Below, piece by piece: positions 7,295-13,965 of a DNA stretch of 33,454 bases. How positions within the stretch are numbered: the first letter of the stretch is position 1; each line of letters opens with the position of its first letter. Source of the DNA: Methyloversatilis sp. (GTDB taxonomy: Bacteria > Pseudomonadota > Gammaproteobacteria > Burkholderiales > Rhodocyclaceae). The translations under genes were made by a program, and so were the position numbers. A model generated the notes under the pieces. That model did not search any database. It was not told where the DNA came from and saw only the letters and a program-made list of their open reading frames with translations. The DNA is taken from the NCBI RefSeq assembly GCF_030696805.1, contig NZ_JAUYRO010000005.1:1-33454 (forward strand). The letters run 5' to 3'.

Positions 7295-7710
7295 TCTACC
7301 TGCTCGACACCGACATCCTGATCTATCTGCTCAAACAGCAAACGCCCGCCATTGCGCAGCGCATTGATGCCCTGCCCGCGGAGGACTGCCTGTGCATGTC
7401 TTTCGTGACCTGGGCCGAACTGCTGAAGGGTGCAGAGCGAAGCACCCGCAAGACAGAAGTGGTGCGCCGGCTTGAAACGCTGGCGCTGCAGGTGCCGGTG
7501 CGCTATCCCGCCAATGCGGCCATCTGCCGGCACTATGCCGAGCAGGCAACGCGGCTCAAGGATGCGGGCACACCGATCGGCGCGAACGACTTGTGGATCG
7601 CCTGTCACGCGCTGGCTGAAGGCGCAACGCTGGTCACCCACAACACCCGGGAATTCAAACGCGTGACAGGCCTGCGGGTCGAGGACTGGGTGAGCGCTGC
7701 CGACGCTTGA
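7291..7710 (+). CDS. vapC: VapC PIN-domain ribonuclease toxin
   Basis: This 139-residue PIN-domain toxin cleaves RNA (tRNA or rRNA in studied homologues) when freed from VapB. Catalytic acidic residues are visible: Asp6 in LLDTDILIYLL, Glu43 in TWAELLKG and Asp100 in IGANDLWIA, followed by THNTREF and VEDW, which close the fold. Length is normal. The GTG start overlaps the vapB stop by 4 nt. This is the only toxin-antitoxin pair in the region with both partners intact. It sits between two decayed copies of an unrelated vapC type, so it was probably inserted between them or the flanks were duplicated around it. Confidence 0.94.
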   Translation: MIYLLDTDILIYLLKQQTPAIAQRIDALPAEDCLCMSFVTWAELLKGAERSTRKTEVVRRLETLALQVPVRYPANAAICRHYAEQATRLKDAGTPIGANDLWIACHALAEGATLVTHNTREFKRVTGLRVEDWVSAADA

Positions 7711-7782
7711 ATTCGCCCTGCGGCTGGCGTGGCTGCCCCGCATGTCGTGCGCGGTTCAAGTTCGGGCCACAGCATGCTCAAC

Positions 7783-7824
7783 AAACAATAGTAACGACAG
7801 GGGACGCAGCAACATTCCCCCGGA
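7783..7824 (+). repeat. Junction motif copy 4, interrupted (AACAATA + insert + GGGGACGCAGCAAC)
   Basis: This copy carries the same rightward extension CATTCCCCCGGAT as copy 3 but has about 9 extra bases (GTAACGACA) between AACAATA and GGGGAC. It lies 30 bp before the end of vapC remnant copy 2. Confidence 0.7.
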
Positions 7825-7854
7825 TTTCTCTGCCCTCTTCCACCACGGCCCAGT

Positions 7855-8239
7855 TCAGCTCATCGCCGAACTCAGCCCGAGATGTTCGACGCAAGGGTCG
7901 AAGTCGCGATCGCTGTAGAGCGGCGTGTAATCCGATTCGACGCAGCGGCGTGTCTATTGTTTTGCGGATCGTGATGCCACGCTCGTGCTGCGCGCCGTAG
8001 TTGCGCGCCGCCTGAATTGCAATGTCCTGACCGCCGATGTCGATAGCATCCAGCCCTGTCAGCAGCTTCCGCGCCTGATCGAAATCCCGCTGGCTGCCGA
8101 AGCCCTGCAGCACTTCGGTCAGGATGAGGTCGCCGATGATCAGCAGTTCGCCGCCCAGCAGTGCGTCCAGCCTTTCGGCCTGCGGGGTGGCGGTGCCCCG
8201 GAAAAAATCGATCCAGACGCTGGAGTCGACCAGGATCAA
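7855..8239 (-). pseudogene. vapC-type PIN toxin, copy 2, frameshifted
   Basis: The first two thirds are intact: MILVDSSVWIDFF with the first catalytic Asp, LTEVLQGFGSQRDF with the Glu, and GITIRKTID. Around 7946 an 11-bp deletion relative to copy 1 shifts the frame. The expected DRDFDP region with the last catalytic acids is then read out of frame, and the ancestral stop (7855-7857) is bypassed to 7778. The TTG start overlaps the upstream vapB stop (TTGA). The toxin is almost certainly inactive while its antitoxin remains whole. Confidence 0.85.
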
Positions 8240-8430
8240 GCGTCGGCCCTCATCGCGTCGAGGTCACCTTCCCATTGAAGCTTGCCCCCGAAACGGCGGA
8301 TTTCCTCCTGCTGGCACAGGCGCAACAAGGTGCGTAGCCCCATCTCAACGGCCTCACGCTTGGTCCGGGCGCCGGTCAGGCGCAAGACGTCGCTCATCAA
8401 CGGGTCGTCTATTTCCATATTGATGCGCAT
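8236..8430 (-). CDS. vapB: VapB antitoxin (ribbon-helix-helix type) of the decayed pair
   Basis: This 64-residue antitoxin starts MRINMEIDDPLM and contains TKREAVEMGLRTLL, the ribbon-helix-helix of the VapB family. Its KLQWEGDLDAMR tail binds the toxin. ATG 8430 has GGAGA 8 nt upstream. The 4-nt overlap with the vapC reading frame is the normal arrangement. Because the partner toxin is frameshifted, this is now effectively a solitary antitoxin, perhaps able to neutralise related toxins or simply decaying later. Confidence 0.9.
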   Translation of the reverse strand: MRINMEIDDPLMSDVLRLTGARTKREAVEMGLRTLLRLCQQEEIRRFGGKLQWEGDLDAMRADA

Positions 8431-8522
8431 GATGTGTATCTCCGAACCGATCTTTACACATTCCAGCGGATGTGCCCGTAACGTGAGCTGCGATGGAGCG
8501 GATGGGCCCGCTCCAGCAAGAA

Positions 8523-8539
8523 GAATAGGGTCTGACTCC
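8523..8539 (+). repeat. GGGTCTGACTCC-type junction motif
   Basis: GAATAGGGTCTGACTCC lies between the vapB gene and the repeat block that precedes the DUF4160 gene. It is another member of the GGGTCTG/GGGGACAGACC-like motifs scattered over this mosaic region. Confidence 0.45.
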
Positions 8540-8548
8540 ATGGAGTGT

Positions 8549-8635
8549 TTCGGCGAGTTGCTCTGACCCTGTCGGGCCAGCCCGGAGGAAACGGATCCTC
8601 CAAGCCGGCCGGGTTCAAACCGGCGACCACTCTGG
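8549..8635 (+). repeat. Repeat block upstream of DUF4160 gene, copy 1
   Basis: About 87 bp (TTTCGGCGAGTTGCTCTG ... GGTTCAAACCGGCGACCAC) recurs at 10856-10943 before the decayed DUF4160 copy. The end of the block forms a small hairpin with a GTTCAAA loop, like a tRNA T-arm, but no other tRNA arm is present. Confidence 0.75.
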
Positions 8636-8684
8636 AGTACGGGATCGGGGACGCCTCACAGGCTTCGGGCGCATAATTCCAGCC

Positions 8685-8945
8685 ATGCCCACGATCAGCC
8701 AGTTCTTCGGTATCGTCATCCAGATGTTCTGGCGCGAACATGCCCCGCCACATTTCCATGCGATGTATGCCGAACACGAGGCCCTGATCGACATCCGGAC
8801 GCTCGAAGTGATAGGTGGCAGCCTGCCTCGCCGGGCACTTGCGCTGACCATTGAATGGGCAATCGAACATCGCACTGAACTGATGGAGGACTGGAACCTG
8901 TGCCAATCCAGACAACACCCGAAACGGATCAAACCGCTGGAGTAA
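8685..8945 (+). CDS. DUF4160 family protein
   Basis: This 86-residue protein carries the DUF4160 signature: MPTISQFFGIVIQMFW, then HAPPHFHAMY and RALALTIEWAIEHR. Family members almost always precede a DUF2442 gene, as here (46-bp overlap), and the pair behaves like a toxin-antitoxin module in genome surveys, though no activity is established to my knowledge. The histidine-rich HAPPHFHA motif may bind a metal (inference). The upstream 87-bp repeat block and the gene itself are partly duplicated at 10856-11164. Confidence 0.88.
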   Translation: MPTISQFFGIVIQMFWREHAPPHFHAMYAEHEALIDIRTLEVIGGSLPRRALALTIEWAIEHRTELMEDWNLCQSRQHPKRIKPLE

Positions 8946-9220
8946 TCCCCGCCGCACCCTGGCGAGTCAAGGCGCTTTCGGTGCTGCCCGATCATCGCCT
9001 GGCGGTCACGTTCATGGATGACACGAACGGCATCGTGGATTTTTCAGCCATTCTGACTGCCACGGAATGCGGCGTCTTCGAAGCGCTCAAGGACAAGGCT
9101 TGTTTCGATCAGGCACGCCTGGATCTGGGTGTGGTGACATGGCCCAACGGAGCAGACATGGACCCAGCCTGGATGTACGAGCAGATCCGGACGAATAAAT
9201 CGTGGTCTGTCCCCTTCTAA
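8900..9220 (+). CDS. DUF2442 family protein, with an atypical C terminus
   Basis: This 106-residue partner of the DUF4160 protein starts at a GTG with GGAGGA about 9 nt upstream, inside the end of the preceding gene. Family features are LPDHRLAVTFMDDTNGIVDFS and VTWPNGADMDPAWMYEQIR. The last residues (WSVPF) are encoded by CGTGGTCTGTCCCC, the reverse of a GGGGACAGACCACG motif. The natural C terminus appears to have been replaced by this repeat, which supplies the stop region. It may bind DNA as part of an antitoxin-like function; unproven. Confidence 0.85.
   Translation: MPIQTTPETDQTAGVIPAAPWRVKALSVLPDHRLAVTFMDDTNGIVDFSAILTATECGVFEALKDKACFDQARLDLGVVTWPNGADMDPAWMYEQIRTNKSWSVPF
9201..9216 (-). 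repeat. GGGGACAGACCACG motif forming the end of the DUF2442 gene
   Basis: On the minus strand this reads AAGGGGACAGACCACG, matching a sequence often seen near RAYT genes in proteobacteria (recalled, not searched). It lies within the last codons of the DUF2442 gene. Confidence 0.6.
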
Positions 9221-9234
9221 CTACCTTCTAACCA

Positions 9235-9462
9235 TCACCCTGCCTTCTTCGGTCGCGGCGCTTGCTTCTCGTCGGGCTTCTGATCGCTTTCGAGGCGCAG
9301 TTCGTCGGCGGAAATGCGGACCAGCCTGCCGCCCTTCACCACGACGATGCCGGTATCGGTCTGGATCGCCGTCTTTCTGGCGAGCGCGGCGGCACGCTGC
9401 AGGGCTGCCATCGACGCGCGCAGGTCCGGGTCCCGCGCTTCGGAAATATCCTTGATCTTCAT
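9235..9462 (-). CDS. Small partner protein of the zeta-like kinase gene
   Basis: This 75-residue protein, MKIKDISEARDPDLRASM at its start, begins inside the stop of the zeta-like gene (ATGA overlap). It has an N-terminal helix, a GIVVVKGGRLVRIS beta segment and a charged Lys/Pro-rich tail. Small genes of this kind regularly follow solitary zeta-like P-loop toxin genes, which suggests an antitoxin role; I know of no formal family name. It is intact although its presumed toxin is broken. Confidence 0.7.
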   Translation of the reverse strand: MKIKDISEARDPDLRASMAALQRAAALARKTAIQTDTGIVVVKGGRLVRISADELRLESDQKPDEKQAPRPKKAG

Positions 9463-9897
9463 GCGTTTTCTCCCCACTCGATCAACGACGGCGCGGTACC
9501 GGCATTGTCATACCTGGCCCAAACATCCACGCGCGCCTTGTAGCTGTCTTCAAAGTTCTTGAGGCCGGCAGAGAATCTGCGGCGGATCACCGCCTCCGGA
9601 ATGTCGTGCCCACCTTGCCTGACCCGTTCGGCAACACGCGCGATGGCCATATCGACACTGGGCAGGGTCAGAAAATACTCTCGCCGCGCTGCACACATGC
9701 AGCCATCTCCAGCAGCATCAGGCGCCCGGCCTGAGTGCAGCAGTTTCCGGCGCAAAGGGCGACAGGCCCGCGGCAATCAGATCCGCGTTGATGAAATGCG
9801 GACATCGCGCCTCTTCCGGCAGGAAGGAGCGCGCGAAAGTCGTTTTTCCGGCACCGTTGGGGCCCGCGATGATGATGATTTTCTGGCGTGTATTCAT
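9459..9897 (-). pseudogene. Zeta-toxin-like P-loop kinase with internal deletion
   Basis: The start [20 protein letters not shown] contains a perfect Walker A loop and is followed by [14 protein letters not shown], as in zeta-like kinases that phosphorylate nucleotide-sugars. Near 9728 one base is missing, moving the frame to GRLMLLEM, and near 9680 the frame changes again to LPSVDMAIARV. The segment the family carries between these points (a SFAFETTL-type substrate loop and following helix) is absent, so an internal deletion occurred. The C-terminal part (GGHDIPEAVIRRRF, WARYDN) is intact to its stop. The toxin cannot be functional. Confidence 0.82.
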
Positions 9898-10074
9898 CCG
9901 TATTCGGGCACCTGGACTCGCGGCGGATCGACCCGATTCATTGGGAAACGGCTTCGACGCCTCCACGGCGGACCGTGAATGCAGGTTGAACCGCAACAGT
10001 GAGCTTGGGACAATCGGGTACCTCGCAACAGCGAGGACATGCGCTGCGCAAAGGCAAACTGATAGAGGTACACC

Positions 10075-10380
10075 ATGACTGGCCGTTTGCTGAAGACCGT
10101 GCACGAAACCGCGCAGGATTTTGCCGACGCCGGGCTGATCGACGCGCAGACCCTGCGCGAGTTCGACGCGACCTGCCTGCCGCCGGTCCGAAGCTACACA
10201 GCCGAAGAGGTCAGGAATCTGCGGCTGCGCTGCCGGGCCAGCCAGGCGGTGTTCGCCGCCTATCTGAACACCAGTGTGTCGACGGTGCAGAAGTGGGAAC
10301 GCGGCGACAAGCACCCCAACGGGCCTTCGTTGAAGCTGCTGGATCTGGTCGAGCGCAAGGGCCTGGAGGTGCTGGCGTGA
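10075..10380 (+). CDS. XRE-family HTH antitoxin/regulator, orphan
   Basis: This 101-residue protein has an N-terminal helical arm ([17 protein letters not shown]), a [10 protein letters not shown] lead-in and a Cro/CI-type helix-turn-helix at about 45-77 ([22 protein letters not shown]). This layout is typical of HigA-like antitoxins encoded just downstream of a RelE/HigB-type toxin. No toxin is found upstream; only the short in-frame stretch before the start ([10 protein letters not shown]) looks like a possible toxin tail, which is weak evidence. AGAGGT lies 6 nt before the ATG. It probably still binds DNA but appears to have lost its partner. Confidence 0.85.
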   Translation: MTGRLLKTVHETAQDFADAGLIDAQTLREFDATCLPPVRSYTAEEVRNLRLRCRASQAVFAAYLNTSVSTVQKWERGDKHPNGPSLKLLDLVERKGLEVLA

Positions 10381-10655
10381 AACCCGGAATCGAAGAGACG
10401 TCCGCCTTGGACACCTTCAAACGCGACCTGCTCGAATCGGTCGAGCAGATGAAGGACGCGGCCGGAGCGCGCGTAACAGGCGGGCGGTTTGAGCCTTCGC
10501 CAGCACAAACGCGGCGCGGCGCCGCGCTGATGCAGGCCTTGCAGGCGCTGGGCGAGGTGGACGCAGCGTTCGTCGCGGCGCTGGAAGCCGCCCGTGTGAC
10601 TGAACTCGATGCGCCCCTGCCGGTACATGAGCGCAAGCGCCCTGCCGGCGCTTGA
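10377..10655 (+). CDS. Chimeric antitoxin remnant: HTH-antitoxin N terminus fused to VapB C terminus
   Basis: This 92-codon frame starts at a GTG overlapping the previous stop (GTGA). Residues 1-44 ([18 protein letters not shown], then FEPSP) look like the start of another XRE-type antitoxin. Its helix-turn-helix is missing. Instead, from about residue 45 the sequence is [20 protein letters not shown] and LPVHER, nearly identical to the toxin-binding tail of the VapB at 7031-7294. The junction falls at GCGGCGCGG. Whether it is expressed is unknown. It may be a dead fusion, or it may still capture VapC through the retained tail. Confidence 0.65.
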   Translation: MKPGIEETSALDTFKRDLLESVEQMKDAAGARVTGGRFEPSPAQTRRGAALMQALQALGEVDAAFVAALEAARVTELDAPLPVHERKRPAGA

Positions 10656-10727
10656 ATGCGCCGATGCCCCGCGGTCCGCTATCCATCGCACGCGATCAGA
10701 GCCTTGATTATCGACCATCGCGAAGCC

Positions 10728-10753
10728 GATCGCGGCGAGGCCGCCGCTCCCAC
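10728..10753 (-). repeat. REP-like half element (GTGGGAGCGGCGGCCTCGCC type)
   Basis: GATCGCGGCGAGGCCGCCGC followed by TCCCAC is one arm of the same REP family seen as an inverted pair at 19597-19678. The surrounding gap (10656-10855) contains nothing else I can support. Confidence 0.65.
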
Positions 10754-10855
10754 AAAAAAGGGAGCTTGAGGATGCAGCAAAATTTCCGGCACCGTCAGGA
10801 AGTGACGGCCTTCCGATCAGCTTCACAATGAGTGATCTGCCGCAGCGCGGCGAGC

Positions 10856-10943
10856 CTTTCGGCGAGTTGTTCTGGCCCTGTCGGCCCAATCCGGAGGAAA
10901 CCGTTTCCTCCGCGCGACCGGGTTCAAACCGTCGACCACGCCC
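10856..10943 (+). repeat. Repeat block upstream of DUF4160, copy 2
   Basis: This diverged copy of 8549-8635 ends in GGTTCAAACCGTCGACCAC. It joins directly to the middle of a DUF4160 gene because about 100 bp present in copy 1 are missing. Confidence 0.75.
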
Positions 10944-11164
10944 CACCCCATTTCCATGCGATGTATGCCGAACACGAGGCCCTGATCGACATCCGGACGC
11001 TCGAAGTGATAGGTGGCAGCCTGCCTCGCCGGGCACTCGCCCTGACGATTGAATGGGCGATCGAACATCGCAAGGAACTGATGAGGACTGGAAGCTATGC
11101 CAATCCAGACAACACCCGAAACGGATCAAACGGCAGGAGTAATCCCCGCCGCACGCTGGCGGAT
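10939..11164 (+). pseudogene. Decayed DUF4160/DUF2442 pair, duplicate copy
   Basis: From CCACCCCATTTCCATGCG onward the sequence is nearly identical to 8741-8963. The N-terminal 20 residues of DUF4160 are deleted, and a 1-bp deletion near 11081 (ATGAGGACTGG against ATGGAGGACTGG) shifts the frame. The DUF2442 start follows (ATG 11097 here, GTG in the intact copy) but identity ends around 11163, after about 23 codons. It is a truncated duplicate, not a functional pair. Confidence 0.87.
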
Positions 11165-11215
11165 CCGACGAGTGGGGATTGGCACTACTACCATTGGCGC
11201 GCTCGACTTGACAGC

Positions 11216-11236
11216 ATTGGGTCTGCCCCCTGTTCC
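11216..11236 (+). repeat. GGGTCTGCCCCC-type junction motif
   Basis: ATTGGGTCTGCCCCCTGTTC lies between the end of the toxin-antitoxin mosaic and the diguanylate cyclase gene, marking the right edge of the mosaic region. Confidence 0.4.
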
Positions 11237-11245
11237 CTGCTTTCC

Positions 11246-12535
11246 CTAGCCGGCCTCGACGCGGTTGCGCCCGGCGCCCTTGGCGCGGTATAGCGCCTGG
11301 TCGGCCCGCTTCAGCAGCGCTTCGAGGTCGGTTTCGCCGTCGACGCGGGTCGCGACGCCGATACTGACGGTGAAGGGCACCGGCTGGCCGGACTTCCAGT
11401 CGTGGTCGAAGTCCTGTTCTTCGAACACCGCGCGCAGCCGCTCGCCCATGTTCAGCGCCTGCGCGGCATCGGTATCGGGCAGGGCGACCACGAATTCCTC
11501 CCCACCCAGGCGCGCGAAGATGTCGCGGTGGCGCACCGTGGCCGCGCCGACCCGGGCCAGCAAGCGCAGCACTTCGTCGCCGATATCGTGGCCATGGCTG
11601 TCGTTGACGCGCTTGAAGTGGTCAACGTCGAGCATCAGCACCGAAAAGGGCTTGGTGGACTTCATGAGTTCTGCGGCGCGCAGCGCGAAGTCGCGCCGAT
11701 TGGGCAGGCCGGTCAGCGCGTCGGACGCCGCCTGCTTCTGCAGCACATCCATCAGATGGACCCGGTCGGTGATGTCGCGCACCACCGCCGTGAATTCGAC
11801 CCCGCCGTCGACGTTGATCTTCGAGATCGCAATCTCGACCGGGATCCGCGTGCCGTCCTGGTGCTGACCGTAGATGCGGTTGCGCTCATTCATCTCGCGC
11901 GACTTCACCGGCGAGCGGGCGAACTGATGCACGTAGTCGCCGTGGTGTTCGCGGTGCTGCTCGGGAATCAGGGCCTCCAGCGGCTGACCCAGCATCTGCG
12001 CCTGCTCGTAACCGAACAGGTGCTCGGCTGCCCGGTTGAACAGCGTGATGCGCTGTTGCTGGTCGACGGTCACGATCGCGTCGTAGGCCGCGTCGACGAC
12101 AGAGCGAAAGCGCGAGGTGCTGACTTCGAGCGCACGATGAAGTTGCACCTTGGTCGTGATGTCCAGGCCGGTGAGCAGGATGCCACTGATCGCGTCGCCG
12201 CCATCGCTGCCATCGTGGCGGAATGGCTTGAGCGAAAGGCGCCACCAGTGCGTGCCGTCGCGAAGGTCGTAGGCCTGCTCGAGTTCCTGCGCCAGACCGG
12301 TCGAGAAACACTCATGGATCTTGGCGCGCAGTTCGCGCCGCGAGTAGCTGGGCAGCAGCGCGTCCAGCGGGAACGGAAAGCTCAGGCTGCGGTTGCGACC
12401 ACCGAGCATCTGGAAAAAGCTGTCGTTGCAGGCGGCGACCGTCAGGTCGACATCGTCGTCGTTGCGCTGCACGAAAGCGACGCTGGACGCGATGCCGTCG
12501 ACGAATTCCTGAATCTTGATTCCCTTGTCGGCCAC
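11246..12535 (-). CDS. PAS-PAS-GGDEF diguanylate cyclase
   Basis: This 429-residue cytoplasmic enzyme should make cyclic di-GMP from two GTP. It has a divergent N-terminal PAS-like domain (about 12-128), a canonical PAS domain (about 143-257, with RITLFNRAAEHLFGY and the PAC-type FTAVVRDITDR), and a GGDEF domain (268-427). The active-site motif is an intact GGEEF (344-348). RHRD (335-338) lies exactly five residues before it, which is the inhibitory I-site, so product feedback is expected. DALTGLPNRR and DVDHFKRVND are the usual GGDEF landmarks. No membrane segment is present, so the PAS domains sense an internal signal. Given the nearby PEP-CTERM and glycosyltransferase genes, control of exopolysaccharide or attachment is plausible but not shown. 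Confidence 0.94.
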   Translation of the reverse strand: MADKGIKIQEFVDGIASSVAFVQRNDDDVDLTVAACNDSFFQMLGGRNRSLSFPFPLDALLPSYSRRELRAKIHECFSTGLAQELEQAYDLRDGTHWWRLSLKPFRHDGSDGGDAISGILLTGLDITTKVQLHRALEVSTSRFRSVVDAAYDAIVTVDQQQRITLFNRAAEHLFGYEQAQMLGQPLEALIPEQHREHHGDYVHQFARSPVKSREMNERNRIYGQHQDGTRIPVEIAISKINVDGGVEFTAVVRDITDRVHLMDVLQKQAASDALTGLPNRRDFALRAAELMKSTKPFSVLMLDVDHFKRVNDSHGHDIGDEVLRLLARVGAATVRHRDIFARLGGEEFVVALPDTDAAQALNMGERLRAVFEEQDFDHDWKSGQPVPFTVSIGVATRVDGETDLEALLKRADQALYRAKGAGRNRVEAG

Positions 12536-13018
12536 GAAACGGACTCCCGGATGGCTGGTTGAGGGGATGCTGCACCCTGAGATGACCGGAGACGGGTCAA
12601 ATCCGGCGCCACTCTAGTCATGTCCGGGGAGATTGTCCAAGATGGCGAGCATCCGCGAACGGCGCATCAACTGCTGTCGTGCGTGCACGCCGGTGACCTG
12701 CTTCCGGCTTCCCTGACCTGCTGCTGCCTCTGTGGTCCACGATGTGATTGCCAGGTTGTCGTCGGCGGATTGAGGCAACAGGGGAAATCGGGAATGTAGA
12801 AACATCTCCCTCCGCACCACTCGTCGGGCCAATGGAAAACCGCTCTCACCTCGTCTATCGATGAGCGCTTCCGCTACCCGCTATTCCGGCTGGGCGATGA
12901 TGCCGCGCAACCATGGCTCCAGACGGGCGATGTCGAAGGTTCCGGCGTCGAACATGTCCATCATCCGGGCGAATACGACGGCAGGGGTGAAACGGGGGTT
13001 CGGCGAGCACGACTCACG
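12536..13018. other. Gap without a supported gene; possible gene remnant
   Basis: No convincing gene is visible. On the minus strand from about 13000 to 12881 a frame reads NPRFTPAVVFARMMDMF through DIARLEPWLRGIIAQPE to a stop. It looks protein-like and may be the tail of a gene cut off by the REP-type sequence at 13019. Open frames in 12614-12849 have no ribosome-binding site or familiar motif. Confidence 0.35.
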
Positions 13019-13187
13019 GCCCGCAAAGCCGGCCGGCTTTGCGGGCTGGCCGTGGATGGCCCCTACGAAAACCGCGACGATGTTGCCTTTCGTAGGAGCG
13101 GACCCTGTCCGCGATGGGGCGGTTGATCACGCGCCGGCGCTTGTTCGGAGGCCGTGTTCGCCTGCCGGGCAGGCTCCTACGAAAACC
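13019..13187. repeat. 28-bp perfect palindrome plus REP-like elements
   Basis: 13019-13046 is a perfect 28-bp palindrome whose half is GCCCGCAAAGCCGG. It is followed by CCTACGAAAA (13062), TTTCGTAGGAGCGGACCCTG (13088) and an inverted arm GGCAGGCTCCTACGAAAA (to 13186). These match the REP family that forms the tandem array at 33163-33454. Confidence 0.75.
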
Positions 13188-13296
13188 GGCGCATCATCGA
13201 CCCTACGCGACGTTTTCGCCTCCCGAAAGCGATCCCGCGCCGCCTCCGCAGGCAGTCCGGCTTCATGCGCACCGCATCGGCACCAGGTGGCGACGC

Positions 13297-13965
13297 TCAG
13301 TCGCCTCCACCGCAACCACCTCCGTCCGAACCGCCATCCGCATCGCCGAAGCCATCGGTGCCGCCGTCGACGCCGTCGCTGCAGAAGTCGCTGCCGCAGT
13401 AGGGCGTGCTGCCGCTGCCGTCCGAGCCTGCTCGCCGCACGCCGCCGCAGTCCGGCACGTAGCTGAAGCCGCCGGCGATGGCCAGCTTGGCGTCCAGCGC
13501 GAACAGCAGCGGCAGACGGCTCGGCGCGCGCGGGTCGATGTTCTCTTCGCGGCAGGCGAACCACCAGCAGCGGCGCAGGCCAGCGTTCTTCAGCCGGTCA
13601 TCGGTCAGCACGACCGCCGGCGTGTGGTGCAGGAAGCGGCCGAAGCCCTGGCGGCAGAAGCTGTCGTAGTTCTTCGTGCACAGAATGAATTCATGCCACA
13701 GGTCGTCCACCACCTGGCTGGGCATGGCCACGAATTTGCGGCCGCTCTTCAGATGCGCGAGGAAGAACTGCCGCAGTCCGTTCGCCACCAGCTGGCAGTC
13801 CTTCGGCGACAGTTGCGGGTGACGCGCGCGCAGCTTTTCGAACAGGCCCTTGGGCAGTTCGGCATGGCGGATATGGGCTTCGCGGCGCAGCGCGACGTAG
13901 CGCAAGTGGAACACCAGCGCCACGCCCAGGAGGGCGACGGCAAGGACGATCAGCAATGGATGCAT
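13297..13965 (-). CDS. Glycine-rich domain-like membrane protein
   Basis: This 222-residue protein has one N-terminal membrane helix (about 3-22, LLIVLAVALLGVALVF) and then a conserved soluble domain with MPSQVVDDLWHEFILCTKNY and FGRFLHHTP. That domain is found in 'glycine-rich domain-containing protein-like' sequences of bacteria and plants (family recalled). The last 45 or so residues are a low-complexity tail of Gly, Asp and Ser ending GGGCGGGD. The ATG at 13965 is preferred because the hydrophobic helix then sits at the N terminus; upstream in-frame codons look non-coding. Function is unknown; the conserved W-H-E-F motif suggests a possible catalytic or metal site. Confidence 0.75.
   Translation of the reverse strand: MHPLLIVLAVALLGVALVFHLRYVALRREAHIRHAELPKGLFEKLRARHPQLSPKDCQLVANGLRQFFLAHLKSGRKFVAMPSQVVDDLWHEFILCTKNYDSFCRQGFGRFLHHTPAVVLTDDRLKNAGLRRCWWFACREENIDPRAPSRLPLLFALDAKLAIAGGFSYVPDCGGVRRAGSDGSGSTPYCGSDFCSDGVDGGTDGFGDADGGSDGGGCGGGD

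Noticed and set aside
8549-8635. A tRNA gene, suggested by the GTTCAAA loop
   Set aside because: Only a T-arm-like hairpin is present; no acceptor, D or anticodon arm can be drawn in either copy.
9898-10074. A RelE/HigB-type toxin gene upstream of the orphan HTH antitoxin
   Set aside because: No open frame of suitable length or motif exists; only a short [10 protein letters not shown]-like stretch before the antitoxin start hints at a lost toxin tail.
12614-12849. Small minus-strand genes of 60-72 codons
   Set aside because: They overlap each other in different frames, lack ribosome-binding sites and have no recognisable sequence.
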